A stretch of DNA of 64,000 bases. Origin: Duganella sp. BJB476 (GTDB lineage Bacteria > Pseudomonadota > Gammaproteobacteria > Burkholderiales > Burkholderiaceae_D). Numbering within the stretch: position 1 is the stretch's first letter; every line of letters begins with the position of its first letter. This document shows positions 51,998 through 60,700 of this stretch, piece by piece. The stretch is from NCBI RefSeq assembly GCF_003416895.1, contig NZ_QVIO01000007.1:305610-369609 (forward strand), written 5' to 3'. Under the pieces are notes generated by a model. It saw only the letters and a list, made by a program, of their open reading frames with translations. It did not search any database and was not told the origin of the DNA. Both the position numbers and the translations under genes were made by a program.

Positions 51998-52765
51998 TTA
52001 GAAGGTTTTGGAAATGGTCAGGACAGCCCCGGTTTTGGCCAGGTTCTTCCCATCCGGTCCGACGTAGGCTTTCGTGTCGGCATAGACCGCCGCCAATGCC
52101 ACCGTCACTACGCCGAAATCTTTGGTCACGCCCAGCTTGTAGTCGGTGTAGCTGGAGGCGCCGTTGTGTTTGACATTCTGGTGGCCGGCGTGCACGTTCA
52201 GCACATAGCCGTCGACCAGGTCGAAGTTGCCGGATGCGTCGACGTAGCCGCTGTTCTTGCTGTCGGCAAAGCCGAACAGGTTGGTGGTCGATTGCGAGTA
52301 TTTCAGCGTGACCGGGCCGTAGCCGATCTGGCCGTACAATTCGAAGGTGTTGGCGTTCGGGTGCAGGCCATTCGACGGGTAAAAGTAGTACAGGCCGCCG
52401 ACGTCATAAGTCACATCCTTGACGATCTCGCCCCGTTTGCCGGCGTACAGATCCCATTCGACATCGCCGTCGCCGCCCGCGTCCTTGGTCCACTTGATGG
52501 TGGACAGCCAGGTGCCGGCGTAGAGGCCGGTCGGGTTGTTGGTGTAGTCCGCGCCGCCCTGCAAGGCAGGCTTCAGACGGGTTTGCGATACGCCGCGGTA
52601 GCGGTAGTCGCTGGCAATGGCAGCGTTGAAGCTGACTTCATTGTCCGGTTTCGCTTCCGGCGCGGGTGTCGCGTCTTCGGCGCGCGCCATGCCGGCGCTC
52701 ATGGAGGCGAATGCTAAAGTCAACGCTGCGATCAGGGTAAAGTTCTTGCTCAGGCTTTTCATCAT
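51998..52765 (-). CDS. TorF-family putative porin of the nitrogen operon
   Basis: 255 residues with a signal peptide (about 1-29) and beta-barrel strands typical of TorF/TIGR02001 porins: NAAIASDYRYRGVSQT, GADYTNNPTGLYAGTWLS, DLYAGKRGEIVKDVTYDVGGLYYFYPS. It is the first gene behind a sigma-54 promoter and is followed 11 bases later by glnK, so its role is likely outer-membrane passage of a nitrogen compound. Confidence 0.87.
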   Translation of the reverse strand: MMKSLSKNFTLIAALTLAFASMSAGMARAEDATPAPEAKPDNEVSFNAAIASDYRYRGVSQTRLKPALQGGADYTNNPTGLYAGTWLSTIKWTKDAGGDGDVEWDLYAGKRGEIVKDVTYDVGGLYYFYPSNGLHPNANTFELYGQIGYGPVTLKYSQSTTNLFGFADSKNSGYVDASGNFDLVDGYVLNVHAGHQNVKHNGASSYTDYKLGVTKDFGVVTVALAAVYADTKAYVGPDGKNLAKTGAVLTISKTF

Positions 52766-52853
52766 TGTTTTCCTTGTGTAGTTGAACTTATTTAGCAGTT
52801 GCGGTTTAAAATCCTGTGTGTAGCGAAGCGGTGAATGCGTTCATAGCTTCTGT

Positions 52854-52869
52854 AGCAGAATGCGTGCCA
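52854..52869 (-). promoter_or_regulatory. Sigma-54 promoter of torF-glnK-amtB
   Basis: On the minus strand TGGCACGCATTCTGCT matches the -24/-12 pattern TGGCAC-N5-TTGCA, with GG and GC separated by exactly ten bases. Transcription would start about 12 bases downstream, near 52843, leaving about 80 bases before the ATG of the porin gene. Confidence 0.8.
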
Positions 52870-52994
52870 GCTAATGTTGTCGAGGTGATAGCTGCCGTAT
52901 CAACTAGGGCAACGGGACCGCATTTGAAAGAATGTGAGAATGGGATGGGTGCGACGGTGATTTTGCCGAATTTCGCACCACATTAAGGCTGGAG

Positions 52995-53011
52995 TGCACT
53001 GCAATGGTGCA
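52995..53011. promoter_or_regulatory. NtrC-like enhancer site upstream of the sigma-54 promoter
   Basis: TGCACTGCAATGGTGCA resembles the NtrC consensus TGCACCA-N3-TGGTGCA. It is contained in a perfect inverted repeat TGCACTGCA-N4-TGCAGTGCA (52995-53016). It lies about 125 bases upstream of the -24 element, the usual enhancer distance, but also within 25-46 bases of the ubiK start, so it may affect that promoter. Confidence 0.6.
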
Positions 53012-53040
53012 GTGCATTGCTGGCGAGATCAAGGAATATT

Positions 53041-53280
53041 ATGGATATGAACACTTTTTTTAACGACTTGCAAAGCAAGATCAATCAGGCCATCGAAAAC
53101 TCACCAGCAAAGGACATCGAGAAGAATGTGAAGTCGATGATGACCCAGGGTTTTGCCAAGCTGGACCTGGTGACGCGCGAGGAATTCGATGTGCAGGCGC
53201 AAGTCCTGGCCAAGACCCGCGCCAAGCTGGAAGCGCTGGAAGCGCGCCTGGCGGAACTGGAAGCCAAAGCCGGTCAATAA
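53041..53280 (+). CDS. ubiK: Ubiquinone biosynthesis accessory factor UbiK
   Basis: 79 residues from the ATG at 53041, preceded by AAGGA. Pattern FFNDLQSKINQAIENSPAKDIEKN with a C-terminal coiled coil (ARLAELEAKAG) matches the YqiC/UbiK (BMFP) family, which assists the aerobic ubiquinone synthesis complex. An alternative ATG lies two codons downstream. Confidence 0.9.
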   Translation: MDMNTFFNDLQSKINQAIENSPAKDIEKNVKSMMTQGFAKLDLVTREEFDVQAQVLAKTRAKLEALEARLAELEAKAGQ

Positions 53281-53378
53281 AGCAGGTCCGCGCCGCGCCC
53301 GTTTGGGCTAGCGCAAAGCACCACAGCGGGCCTGGGCTACGCTGGCGGCTGGTATCCCCACTGGTCGTCCGCTAACCC

Positions 53379-54890
53379 ATGAGCCTAGCCGTACTCAAAA
53401 GCCGCGCCCTGGCGGGCATGGAGGCGCAGGAGGTCAGCGTCGAAGTGCATCTGGCCAACGGCTTGCCCGCCTTCGCCATCGTCGGCCTGGCCGACACCGA
53501 GGTCAAGGAAGCCAAGGACCGCGTCCGCGCCGCCATCCAGAACGGCGGCTTCGAATTTCCCGCGCAACGCATCACCGTCAACCTCGCCCCCGCTGATTTG
53601 CCGAAAGAGTCGGGCAGGTTTGACTTGCCGATCGCGCTGGGCATCCTGGCGGCGTCCAAACAAATCCCCTCCACCCGCCTGCATCAATACGAGTTCGCCG
53701 GCGAGCTGTCGCTGTCGGGCGAATTGCGGCCGATACGCGGCGCACTGGCGATGTCGCTGGCGACGCGCCGCGACGGCGGCACGCTGGCCTTCATCCTGCC
53801 GCTGGCCAATGCCGACGAGGCGGCGCTGGTCGGCAACGCCGCCATCTACCCGGCGCAATCGCTGCTGCAGGTGTGCAGCCATTTCGCCGCCAAGTCGGTC
53901 GAGTCCATGCTGTCGCGTCATGACTCGACGCCGCAGGTGGCGCAGTTGGAGTATCCCGATTTTGCCGACGTCAAGGGACAGGTGTTCGCCAAGCGGGCGC
54001 TGGAGGTGGCGGCCGCAGGAAATCATTCGGTTTTGCTGGTCGGCCCGCCAGGCGCGGGCAAGACCATGCTGGCGGCACGCTTCCCCGGCCTGCTGCCGGA
54101 GATGACTGACGAGGAAGCATTGGAAGCGGCCGCCGTGCAATCGCTGACGGGCAACTTCCATATCGAGCAATGGAAGCGTCGTCCGTTCCGCTCGCCGCAC
54201 CACACCTCATCCGGCGTGGCGCTGGTCGGTGGCGGCAGCGTGCCGAGGCCGGGCGAGATTTCGCTGGCGCACAGGGGCGTCCTTTTTCTTGATGAGCTCC
54301 CCGAATTTGCGCGCAGCGTACTGGATGTGCTGCGCGAGCCGCTGGAGTCGGGCCGCATCACCATTTCACGCGCCGCCCGGCAGGCCGACTTCCCCGCGCA
54401 CTTCCAGCTAATTGCCGCGATGAACCCCTGCCCTTGCGGCTACGACGGCCACATCAGCGGCATCTGCCGCTGCACGCCGGACATTATCCAGCGCTACCAG
54501 GGCCGCGTTTCCGGTCCGCTGCTGGACCGCATCGACATCCAGCTGGAAGTGGGGGCGGTCGATCCTGACATCCTGGCGGCGGACGCCAACGGCGAACCGT
54601 CGCGCGTGATCGCCGCCCGCGTGCAGGCGGCCACCGACCGCCAACTGCAACGCCAGGGCAAGCGCAACCAGTACCTGAGCACGCGCGAGATCGACCAGTA
54701 CTGCAAACTCGACCGCCCCGGCAAGGCCAGCCTGAAACTCAGCATGGAATGCTTCCACTGGTCCGGCCGCGCCTACCACCGCATCCTGCGTGTGGCCCGC
54801 ACCATCGCCGACCTGGCTGGCAGCGAACGCATCCTCGAACCGCATGTCAGCGAAGCGGTCCAGTACCGGCGGGCGTTGCGCGACCGCTGA
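53379..54890 (+). CDS. comM: YifB/ComM family Mg chelatase-like AAA ATPase
   Basis: 503 residues. N-terminal S5-like domain (about 1-180), Walker A GPPGAGKTMLA (about 221), Walker B FLDELPEF, a cysteine cluster CPCGYDGHISGICRC and a C-terminal helical domain. ComM drives branch migration of recombining DNA during natural transformation. Presence of comM alone does not prove competence. Confidence 0.94.
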   Translation: MSLAVLKSRALAGMEAQEVSVEVHLANGLPAFAIVGLADTEVKEAKDRVRAAIQNGGFEFPAQRITVNLAPADLPKESGRFDLPIALGILAASKQIPSTRLHQYEFAGELSLSGELRPIRGALAMSLATRRDGGTLAFILPLANADEAALVGNAAIYPAQSLLQVCSHFAAKSVESMLSRHDSTPQVAQLEYPDFADVKGQVFAKRALEVAAAGNHSVLLVGPPGAGKTMLAARFPGLLPEMTDEEALEAAAVQSLTGNFHIEQWKRRPFRSPHHTSSGVALVGGGSVPRPGEISLAHRGVLFLDELPEFARSVLDVLREPLESGRITISRAARQADFPAHFQLIAAMNPCPCGYDGHISGICRCTPDIIQRYQGRVSGPLLDRIDIQLEVGAVDPDILAADANGEPSRVIAARVQAATDRQLQRQGKRNQYLSTREIDQYCKLDRPGKASLKLSMECFHWSGRAYHRILRVARTIADLAGSERILEPHVSEAVQYRRALRDR

Positions 54891-55012
54891 GCGCTCCACA
54901 TCCCGGCATCCACCGCCCGTGCTAAATTCTGCCGATCCCGGCGCTAAGCATCACCTCTTCGTTAGCCTTGCTGCTATATTGCTCGGTGCCCCTACAACCC
55001 GCCGGGAAATCA

Positions 55013-56719
55013 ATGACACGCCTGCCCCTCTACCTTGCCGCCAGCGCGTTGTTGGCCGGTTGTGCCACCACCCAGCTGCCGCTGACCGACTTCACCGCCA
55101 ACTCCGGCAGCCCGCGCGCGCCGGAACAGCTGGCCGTCACGTTCGAACAGGCCGACCTGGCGCTGCGCGTCGATCCCGCCACCCGCAGCATCAGCGGCGA
55201 CGCCGCGCTGACCTTCCTGGCTGGCGCGCCGCTGACCCGCATCGCGGTCGAGCTGGACCGCAACCTGCCCATCGATTTCGCCAGCGTGGACGGCGTGCAG
55301 CTGGCGCCGTCGGCGATCAGCAACCCGGACGGCCGCCTCTACCTGACTCTGCCGACGCCACTGGCCGCCGGCGCCCGCACCACCGTGCGCATCCGCTACC
55401 ACGGCGTGCCGCACGTGGCCTCGCACGCGCCATGGGACGGCGCCTTCATGTGGAGCAAAACCGAAGACGGCCAGCCGTGGATTTCCACCACCGTCGAAGG
55501 CGAAGGCTGCGACCTGTTCTGGCCCTGCATCGACCACCCGCAAGGCAAGCCAAGATTAATCGACCTCCACATCAGCGTGCCGTCGCCGCTGGTGGTGGCT
55601 GGCAACGGCATCGCGCTCGGCATGGACGAGAAAGACGGCTGGCGCACCTACCACTGGCGCGCGAAGAACCCCAGCACCTACGGCGTCGCCCTCAACATCG
55701 GCCCCTACGAGGTGCTGTCGGGCGACTACGACAGCCGCTACGGCAACAAGATCCCGCTGCGCATGTGGTACCTGAAGGGCCACGACAAGCAGGCCCAGGG
55801 CCTGTTCGCCGAATTCGCGCCGATGCTAGATTTCTTTGAGGCCCGCATCGGCCCCTATCCGTTTGGCGACGAGAAGATGGGTGTGGTCGAAACCCCGCAC
55901 CTGGGCATGGAGCACCAGACCATCAACGCCTACGGCAACGGCTACGCCAAGTCGCCGTTCGGCTACGACTGGCTGCTGCACCACGAGCTGTCGCACGAAT
56001 GGTTCGGCAACCAGATGACCAACGCCGACTGGGATGACATGTGGCTGCACGAAGGCTTCGGCAGCTATATGCAGCCGCTGTACCTGGAGCACCTGCGCGG
56101 CGAAAGGGAGTTCCAGGCCGAGCTGTTCACCCAGCGCAAATCGCTGCTCAACAAGGTGCCCGTGGTCAGCGGAAAATCGAAGCGCATCGAAGATGTCTAC
56201 GAAGACGAACGAGGCGGCCCCGGCAACGACATCTACACCAAGGGTTCGCTGATCCTGCACACGCTGCGCAATCTGATCGGCGACGACGCCTTCTTCCGCG
56301 CCACGCGCCGCATGGTTTACGGCACCGAGACGCCCAAGCCGGGCAACTTCAGGCCGCGCTACAGCAGCACGACGGAATTCATCGCCATCGCCAACGAGGC
56401 CAGCGGCCGCGACCTGGGTTGGTTCTTCGACGCCTACCTGTACCACGCGGCGCTGCCGGAGCTGGTCGAGGAGCGCAGCGGCAATCAGCTCAAGCTGAGC
56501 TGGAAGCTGAAGGATGGCGGCGCCTTCCCGATGCCGGTCGAAGTGCGCGTCAACGGCCGCATAGAAACACTGGCCATGGCCGACGGCAAAGGCGAACTGA
56601 CGCTGCCGCAGCAAGCGCTTTACACCATCGATCCGAACTCCCGCGTGTTGCGCCAACAAGTCCATATCGACGACTGGAAACGCCAGGAAGAACAACGTAA
56701 AAAGAAAGCCAAATCGTGA
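55013..56719 (+). CDS. M1 family aminopeptidase lipoprotein
   Basis: 568 residues from the ATG at 55013, with a lipobox (SALLAGC, Cys near residue 16). Zinc motif HELSHEWFGNQ with the third ligand Glu 18 residues on (WLHEGFGSYM). The exopeptidase loop reads GMEHQT rather than GAMEN, a variant found in some bacterial members. A lipid-anchored enzyme in the periplasm or outer membrane that trims peptides. Confidence 0.93.
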   Translation: MTRLPLYLAASALLAGCATTQLPLTDFTANSGSPRAPEQLAVTFEQADLALRVDPATRSISGDAALTFLAGAPLTRIAVELDRNLPIDFASVDGVQLAPSAISNPDGRLYLTLPTPLAAGARTTVRIRYHGVPHVASHAPWDGAFMWSKTEDGQPWISTTVEGEGCDLFWPCIDHPQGKPRLIDLHISVPSPLVVAGNGIALGMDEKDGWRTYHWRAKNPSTYGVALNIGPYEVLSGDYDSRYGNKIPLRMWYLKGHDKQAQGLFAEFAPMLDFFEARIGPYPFGDEKMGVVETPHLGMEHQTINAYGNGYAKSPFGYDWLLHHELSHEWFGNQMTNADWDDMWLHEGFGSYMQPLYLEHLRGEREFQAELFTQRKSLLNKVPVVSGKSKRIEDVYEDERGGPGNDIYTKGSLILHTLRNLIGDDAFFRATRRMVYGTETPKPGNFRPRYSSTTEFIAIANEASGRDLGWFFDAYLYHAALPELVEERSGNQLKLSWKLKDGGAFPMPVEVRVNGRIETLAMADGKGELTLPQQALYTIDPNSRVLRQQVHIDDWKRQEEQRKKKAKS

Positions 56720-57225
56720 TGAAAAAAATCTCCGTGGCGCTGCTGCTGGCGGCCGCCCTGTCCGCCTGCAGCCCGCAATACGATTGGCGCGACTACCGCA
56801 GCAATGACGCGCCCTACGCCGTGCTCTTCCCTGGCAAGCCGGCCAGCCAGACCCGCAGCATCCAGCTCGATAAGCTGTCGGTGAACATGACAATGACGGC
56901 GGCCGAAGTGGACGGCGTCATCTTCGCCGTCGGTAGCGCGCAGCTGCCGGACGCGGTCCAGGGCCCGGCAGCGATCGAAGCCATGAAGACGGCGCTGGTC
57001 AACAATATCGGCGCCACCGTCACCAGCACCAAGTCATCCGCCGACGGCAAGCAGGCCACGCTCGACGTCGAGGCCAAGGGCAGCCGGAATGGCGAAGCGA
57101 TGCGCCTGATCGGCCACTTCATCGCCCGCGACAAGCGGATTTACCAGGTGATCGTCATGGGCCGCGACAAGCATATCGTGCAGGACAGCGTCGAAACCTA
57201 CCTGAGTTCCTTCAAACTGAACTGA
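56719..57225 (+). CDS. Small lipoprotein, unknown function
   Basis: 168 residues from the ATG at 56719, overlapping the end of the M1 gene by one base. Lipobox ALSAC (Cys near residue 17). The rest is a mixed alpha/beta domain with YAVLFPGKP and RIYQVIVMGRDK, similar in shape to other single-domain lipoproteins of unknown role. Co-transcribed with the M1 peptidase. Confidence 0.7.
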   Translation: MKKISVALLLAAALSACSPQYDWRDYRSNDAPYAVLFPGKPASQTRSIQLDKLSVNMTMTAAEVDGVIFAVGSAQLPDAVQGPAAIEAMKTALVNNIGATVTSTKSSADGKQATLDVEAKGSRNGEAMRLIGHFIARDKRIYQVIVMGRDKHIVQDSVETYLSSFKLN

Positions 57226-57297
57226 AACCAGGCCCCAGGCTTAGAAAATGCTTAATCTGATGTGCGCTAGCGCTCATACAGATGGGGTCGCCTCTTG

Positions 57298-57303
57298 TAT
57301 AGT
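57298..57303 (+). promoter_or_regulatory. Weak candidate -10 for the DUF1840 gene
   Basis: TATAGT, 98 bases before the ATG at 57401, lies 17 bases after CATACA. It is only a rough match. The 175-base gap shows nothing else clear. Confidence 0.3.
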
Positions 57304-57400
57304 GGTCCCCAAGGCCTAATGTCTAGACTACGGCGGACCGCTCAGGCAAGAAACGGTGCGCCGTGCTATCGTTCCAATTACAAGATTAAGAAAGCACGCT

Positions 57401-57742
57401 ATGTTAATTTCCTTCAAATCGAAGTCCAGTCCAGAAGTGTTGATGTACCAGGAACATGCCCAGCGCATCCTGGATTTGCTGCACAAGAATCCTACGCGCG
57501 GCGTTATCACGGCGCAGGAAGCGGCCCACGCCCTGTCCCTGCTCGAAGGTGAAGTTGCCGCAAGTAAACTGCATCCGGAAACGGACGTCGAGCACGACGT
57601 CCACACCCATGAGCAGGAAGAAGGCGAATCGACGGAACACGCGGTGATGCAACGGGTTGGTTTTGCCGCCCGCGCCTTCCCGCTGCTGGAAATGTTGCGC
57701 TCGGCCAAGCAGGAAAACGAGAGCATCATCTGGGGCATCTGA
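57401..57742 (+). CDS. DUF1840 domain protein
   Basis: 113 residues, acidic. MLISFKSKSSPEVLMYQEHAQ at the start and FPLLEMLRSAKQENESIIWG at the end are the two conserved ends of DUF1840, which is widespread in betaproteobacteria and has no known function. The His-rich acidic middle (VEHDVHTHEQEEGE) is low in complexity. It converges with the kinase gene ten bases downstream. Confidence 0.88.
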   Translation: MLISFKSKSSPEVLMYQEHAQRILDLLHKNPTRGVITAQEAAHALSLLEGEVAASKLHPETDVEHDVHTHEQEEGESTEHAVMQRVGFAARAFPLLEMLRSAKQENESIIWGI

Positions 57743-57752
57743 GCCCCGCCCG

Positions 57753-60700
57753 CTAGTCGCCCAACAGCGTCGCCTTGAGCGGCAGATCCAGCGTAAAACG
57801 CGTGCCCACATCGAGCGCGCTGTCGACCCGGATGGTGCCGTCAAGCAGCGAGGTGACGATGTTGTAGGTGATGCTCAGGCCCAGGCCGTTGCCGCCCTGC
57901 CCCAGCTTGGTGGTGAAGAAAGGGTCGAAGATGCGGGCCTGGTGTTCCAGCTGGATGCCCTTGCCGTCATCCTGGAACACGATGCGCACCTGGTCCGGCC
58001 CCAGCCGCACCGCCCACAGCTTGATGACGCCGCCGCTGCGTCCCTCGAACGCATGCAGCAGCGCGTTGTTGATCAGGTTGATGATGACCTGGCCGTACGG
58101 GCCGGGGAAACTGTCCATCTGTATATCGTCCGGCATTTCCAGCTCCACCTGATGGCCGGCCTTGCGGATCTGGTTCTTCATCGTCGTCACGATTTCCTGG
58201 CTGGCCTGGTGCAGATTGAAATGGCGCCGCTTGGCGCTGGCCTGGTCCACCGCCACCTGCTTGAAACTGTTCACCAATTCCGCCGCGTTGCGCAGGCTGC
58301 GCATCAGCAGCAGCGACGCCTCGCGCGCCGCCTCGATGAAGCTGCTCAGGTCGGAACGGCGCAAGGTGTTCTGCGTCTGGCGCAGGTCGATCTCCGCCGT
58401 CTTGTCTTCCAGCGTGCTGGCGATCACCAGGCTGTTGCCGATCGGCGTGTTCAGCTCGTGCGCGACGCCCGCCACCAGCGCCCCCAGTGCCGCCAGTTTT
58501 TCGCGTTCCACCAACTGCTGCTGCGTGTCCTGCAGCTTGCGGTAGGAATCGGCGTTGGCGAACGCCACCGCCACGTAGGACGCCAGCGTGGTCAGCATGT
58601 CGAGATCGATGCGCTGGTAGGCGTTGGCGCGGTAGCTGTGCACCGTGATCACGCCGCGCACCTGGCCGGCCACCGAAATCGGCACATAGATCAGCGAGCG
58701 CGGCTCGGTCGGCAGCGAGCCGTCCTCCAGCGTGCCCATGTCGTCGGCGCCCGAGACCAGCTCCAGGTGGTCGATGTAGCGCTGGTATTCATGCTCCAGG
58801 TCGTTGATGAACACTTCCTGCGCGTGCGTGATGCACCACACCGCCAGCTGGTTGGGCTCGCGCATGCTGCGGGTGTAGGGCGTGTAGCGCTTGCCCTTCT
58901 CCATCGCGAACGGATACTCGATCACTTCCTCCTTGGGCCGGTAGATGCCGATGCCAAACACGCTGGCGTCCATCAGCGCATGCACCTGCTGGTACAGCAT
59001 CGACATGATGGCTTCGCTGTCCAGGTTGGCGGTGATGCGGCGGCCGATATCGGACAGCAGCGAGATGTTCCGGTGCGCCAGCTCCACGCTTTCCTTCTGG
59101 CGTTCAACCTCGCGCTTCTGGCGTTCGATCGATTCCTTCTGCTGCACCAGCTCGCGCGTGCGGTTGCCGACCTCGGCCTCCAGCGCATGCTTCTGGTTGA
59201 CCAGCATGCGGATGCGGATGCGGAACAGCAGGTAGACACCGCCCAGCACCAGGCTCAGCATCAGCAGGCGGAACCACCAGGTCCCCCACAACGGCGGCGC
59301 GATGATCACTTCCATCGCCACCGGTTCGCTGCTCCAGACCCCGTCCTTGTTGGCGGCCTTGACGCGGAACACGTAGCGGCCGGGGTCGAGATTGGTGTAG
59401 GTGGCGAAGCGCTTGCCGGCGTCGGCCGTCACCCACTGCGGATCGAAGCCTTCCAGCTGGTAGGCGAAGCGGTTGCGTTGCGGATCGGCGTAATGCAGGC
59501 CGGCGAACTCGAACGAGAAGACAGCGTCGCGGTAGCCCAGCCTGAGCGTCTTGGCTTCGTAGATCGGCCCCTTCTCCAGCACGTCGCTGCGCGCCTGGCC
59601 GGTCAGGATGGACTGGTTGAAAATGGAAAAATCGGTGATCGACACCGGCGGCGCATGCGGGTTGTCGTGGATGCGCGACGGCAGCAACGCCGTCACGCCG
59701 GACAGGCCGCCAAAGAACAGCGTGCCGTCGGCCGCCTTGTAGCCGGAGCCGATGAAGTAGGAGCCGTCGATCAGGCCGTCGCGCGAGGTGTACTCCTTGA
59801 ACACGCCGGTGTCGGGATTGAGCATCGCCAGGCCGGACGTGCTGCTGATCCACAAGCGGCCTTGGTCATCGCCGACGATGGCGCCGACCGGGTCCGGCGC
59901 GCGGCCGCTGTTGGTCGGGTAGAAACGGAAATGCAGTTCGCCGTCGGCGCCCGGCTCGGCGCGGCACAGACCGGCCGCCGTGCCTATCCACAGCCGGCCC
60001 TTGTCGTCTTCATAGGTGTAGTGCACGCGTTTGTGGCTGAGGCTGTCCGCCTTGCCGGGCTCGTGGCGATAGTGGCGGAAGGTGCCGTTGGCGCGGTCGA
60101 ATCGGTCGAGACCGTTTTCCGTGCCCACCCACAGCACGCCGTGGCTGTCCTCCATCAGCGAATAGATGCGGCCATCCAGGCTGTTCAGGTCGGCGGCGTC
60201 GTGGCGCCAGGTGCTGACCGCGCTGGTTTGCGGATCGACGCGGTGCAAGCCGGCGCGCGACGCCACCCAGATGACGCCGCCACGATCGACCACGATGCGC
60301 TGTATCGTCGCCGCCGCCGGATCGGCATCCAGCACGACCCGCCTGAACGGGCCGCCGGCCGCATCGCGCCAGGCCAGGCCGGTGGTGCTGCCGACCCACA
60401 GGCGGCCGCGCCGGTCGGTCTGCAGCGCCTGGATCTGGTCGCCCGGCAGGCTGGCCGGGTCGCGGTCATTATGGCGCCAGACCTCGGTGTCGCCCTTGGC
60501 GGTGTCGAGCAGGGTCAAGCCGTTGCCGGTGCCCAGCCAGACCTTGTTGGGTCCGGCGCCGGTGATCACCCGCACCTTGTTGTTGCTGATGCTGGGCATC
60601 ACGCCGGGGTATTCGGTGTAGCGCTCGAAGCCGCCACTGGTCAGGTCCACCCAATCCAGGCCGGTGTACCAGTTGCCCACCCATAGCGTGCCGGTGCGGT

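Noticed and set aside
57657..60686. A 1009-codon open frame on the plus strand under the giant kinase gene
   Set aside because: Same reasoning: opposite a long gene with full domains, and no domain of its own.
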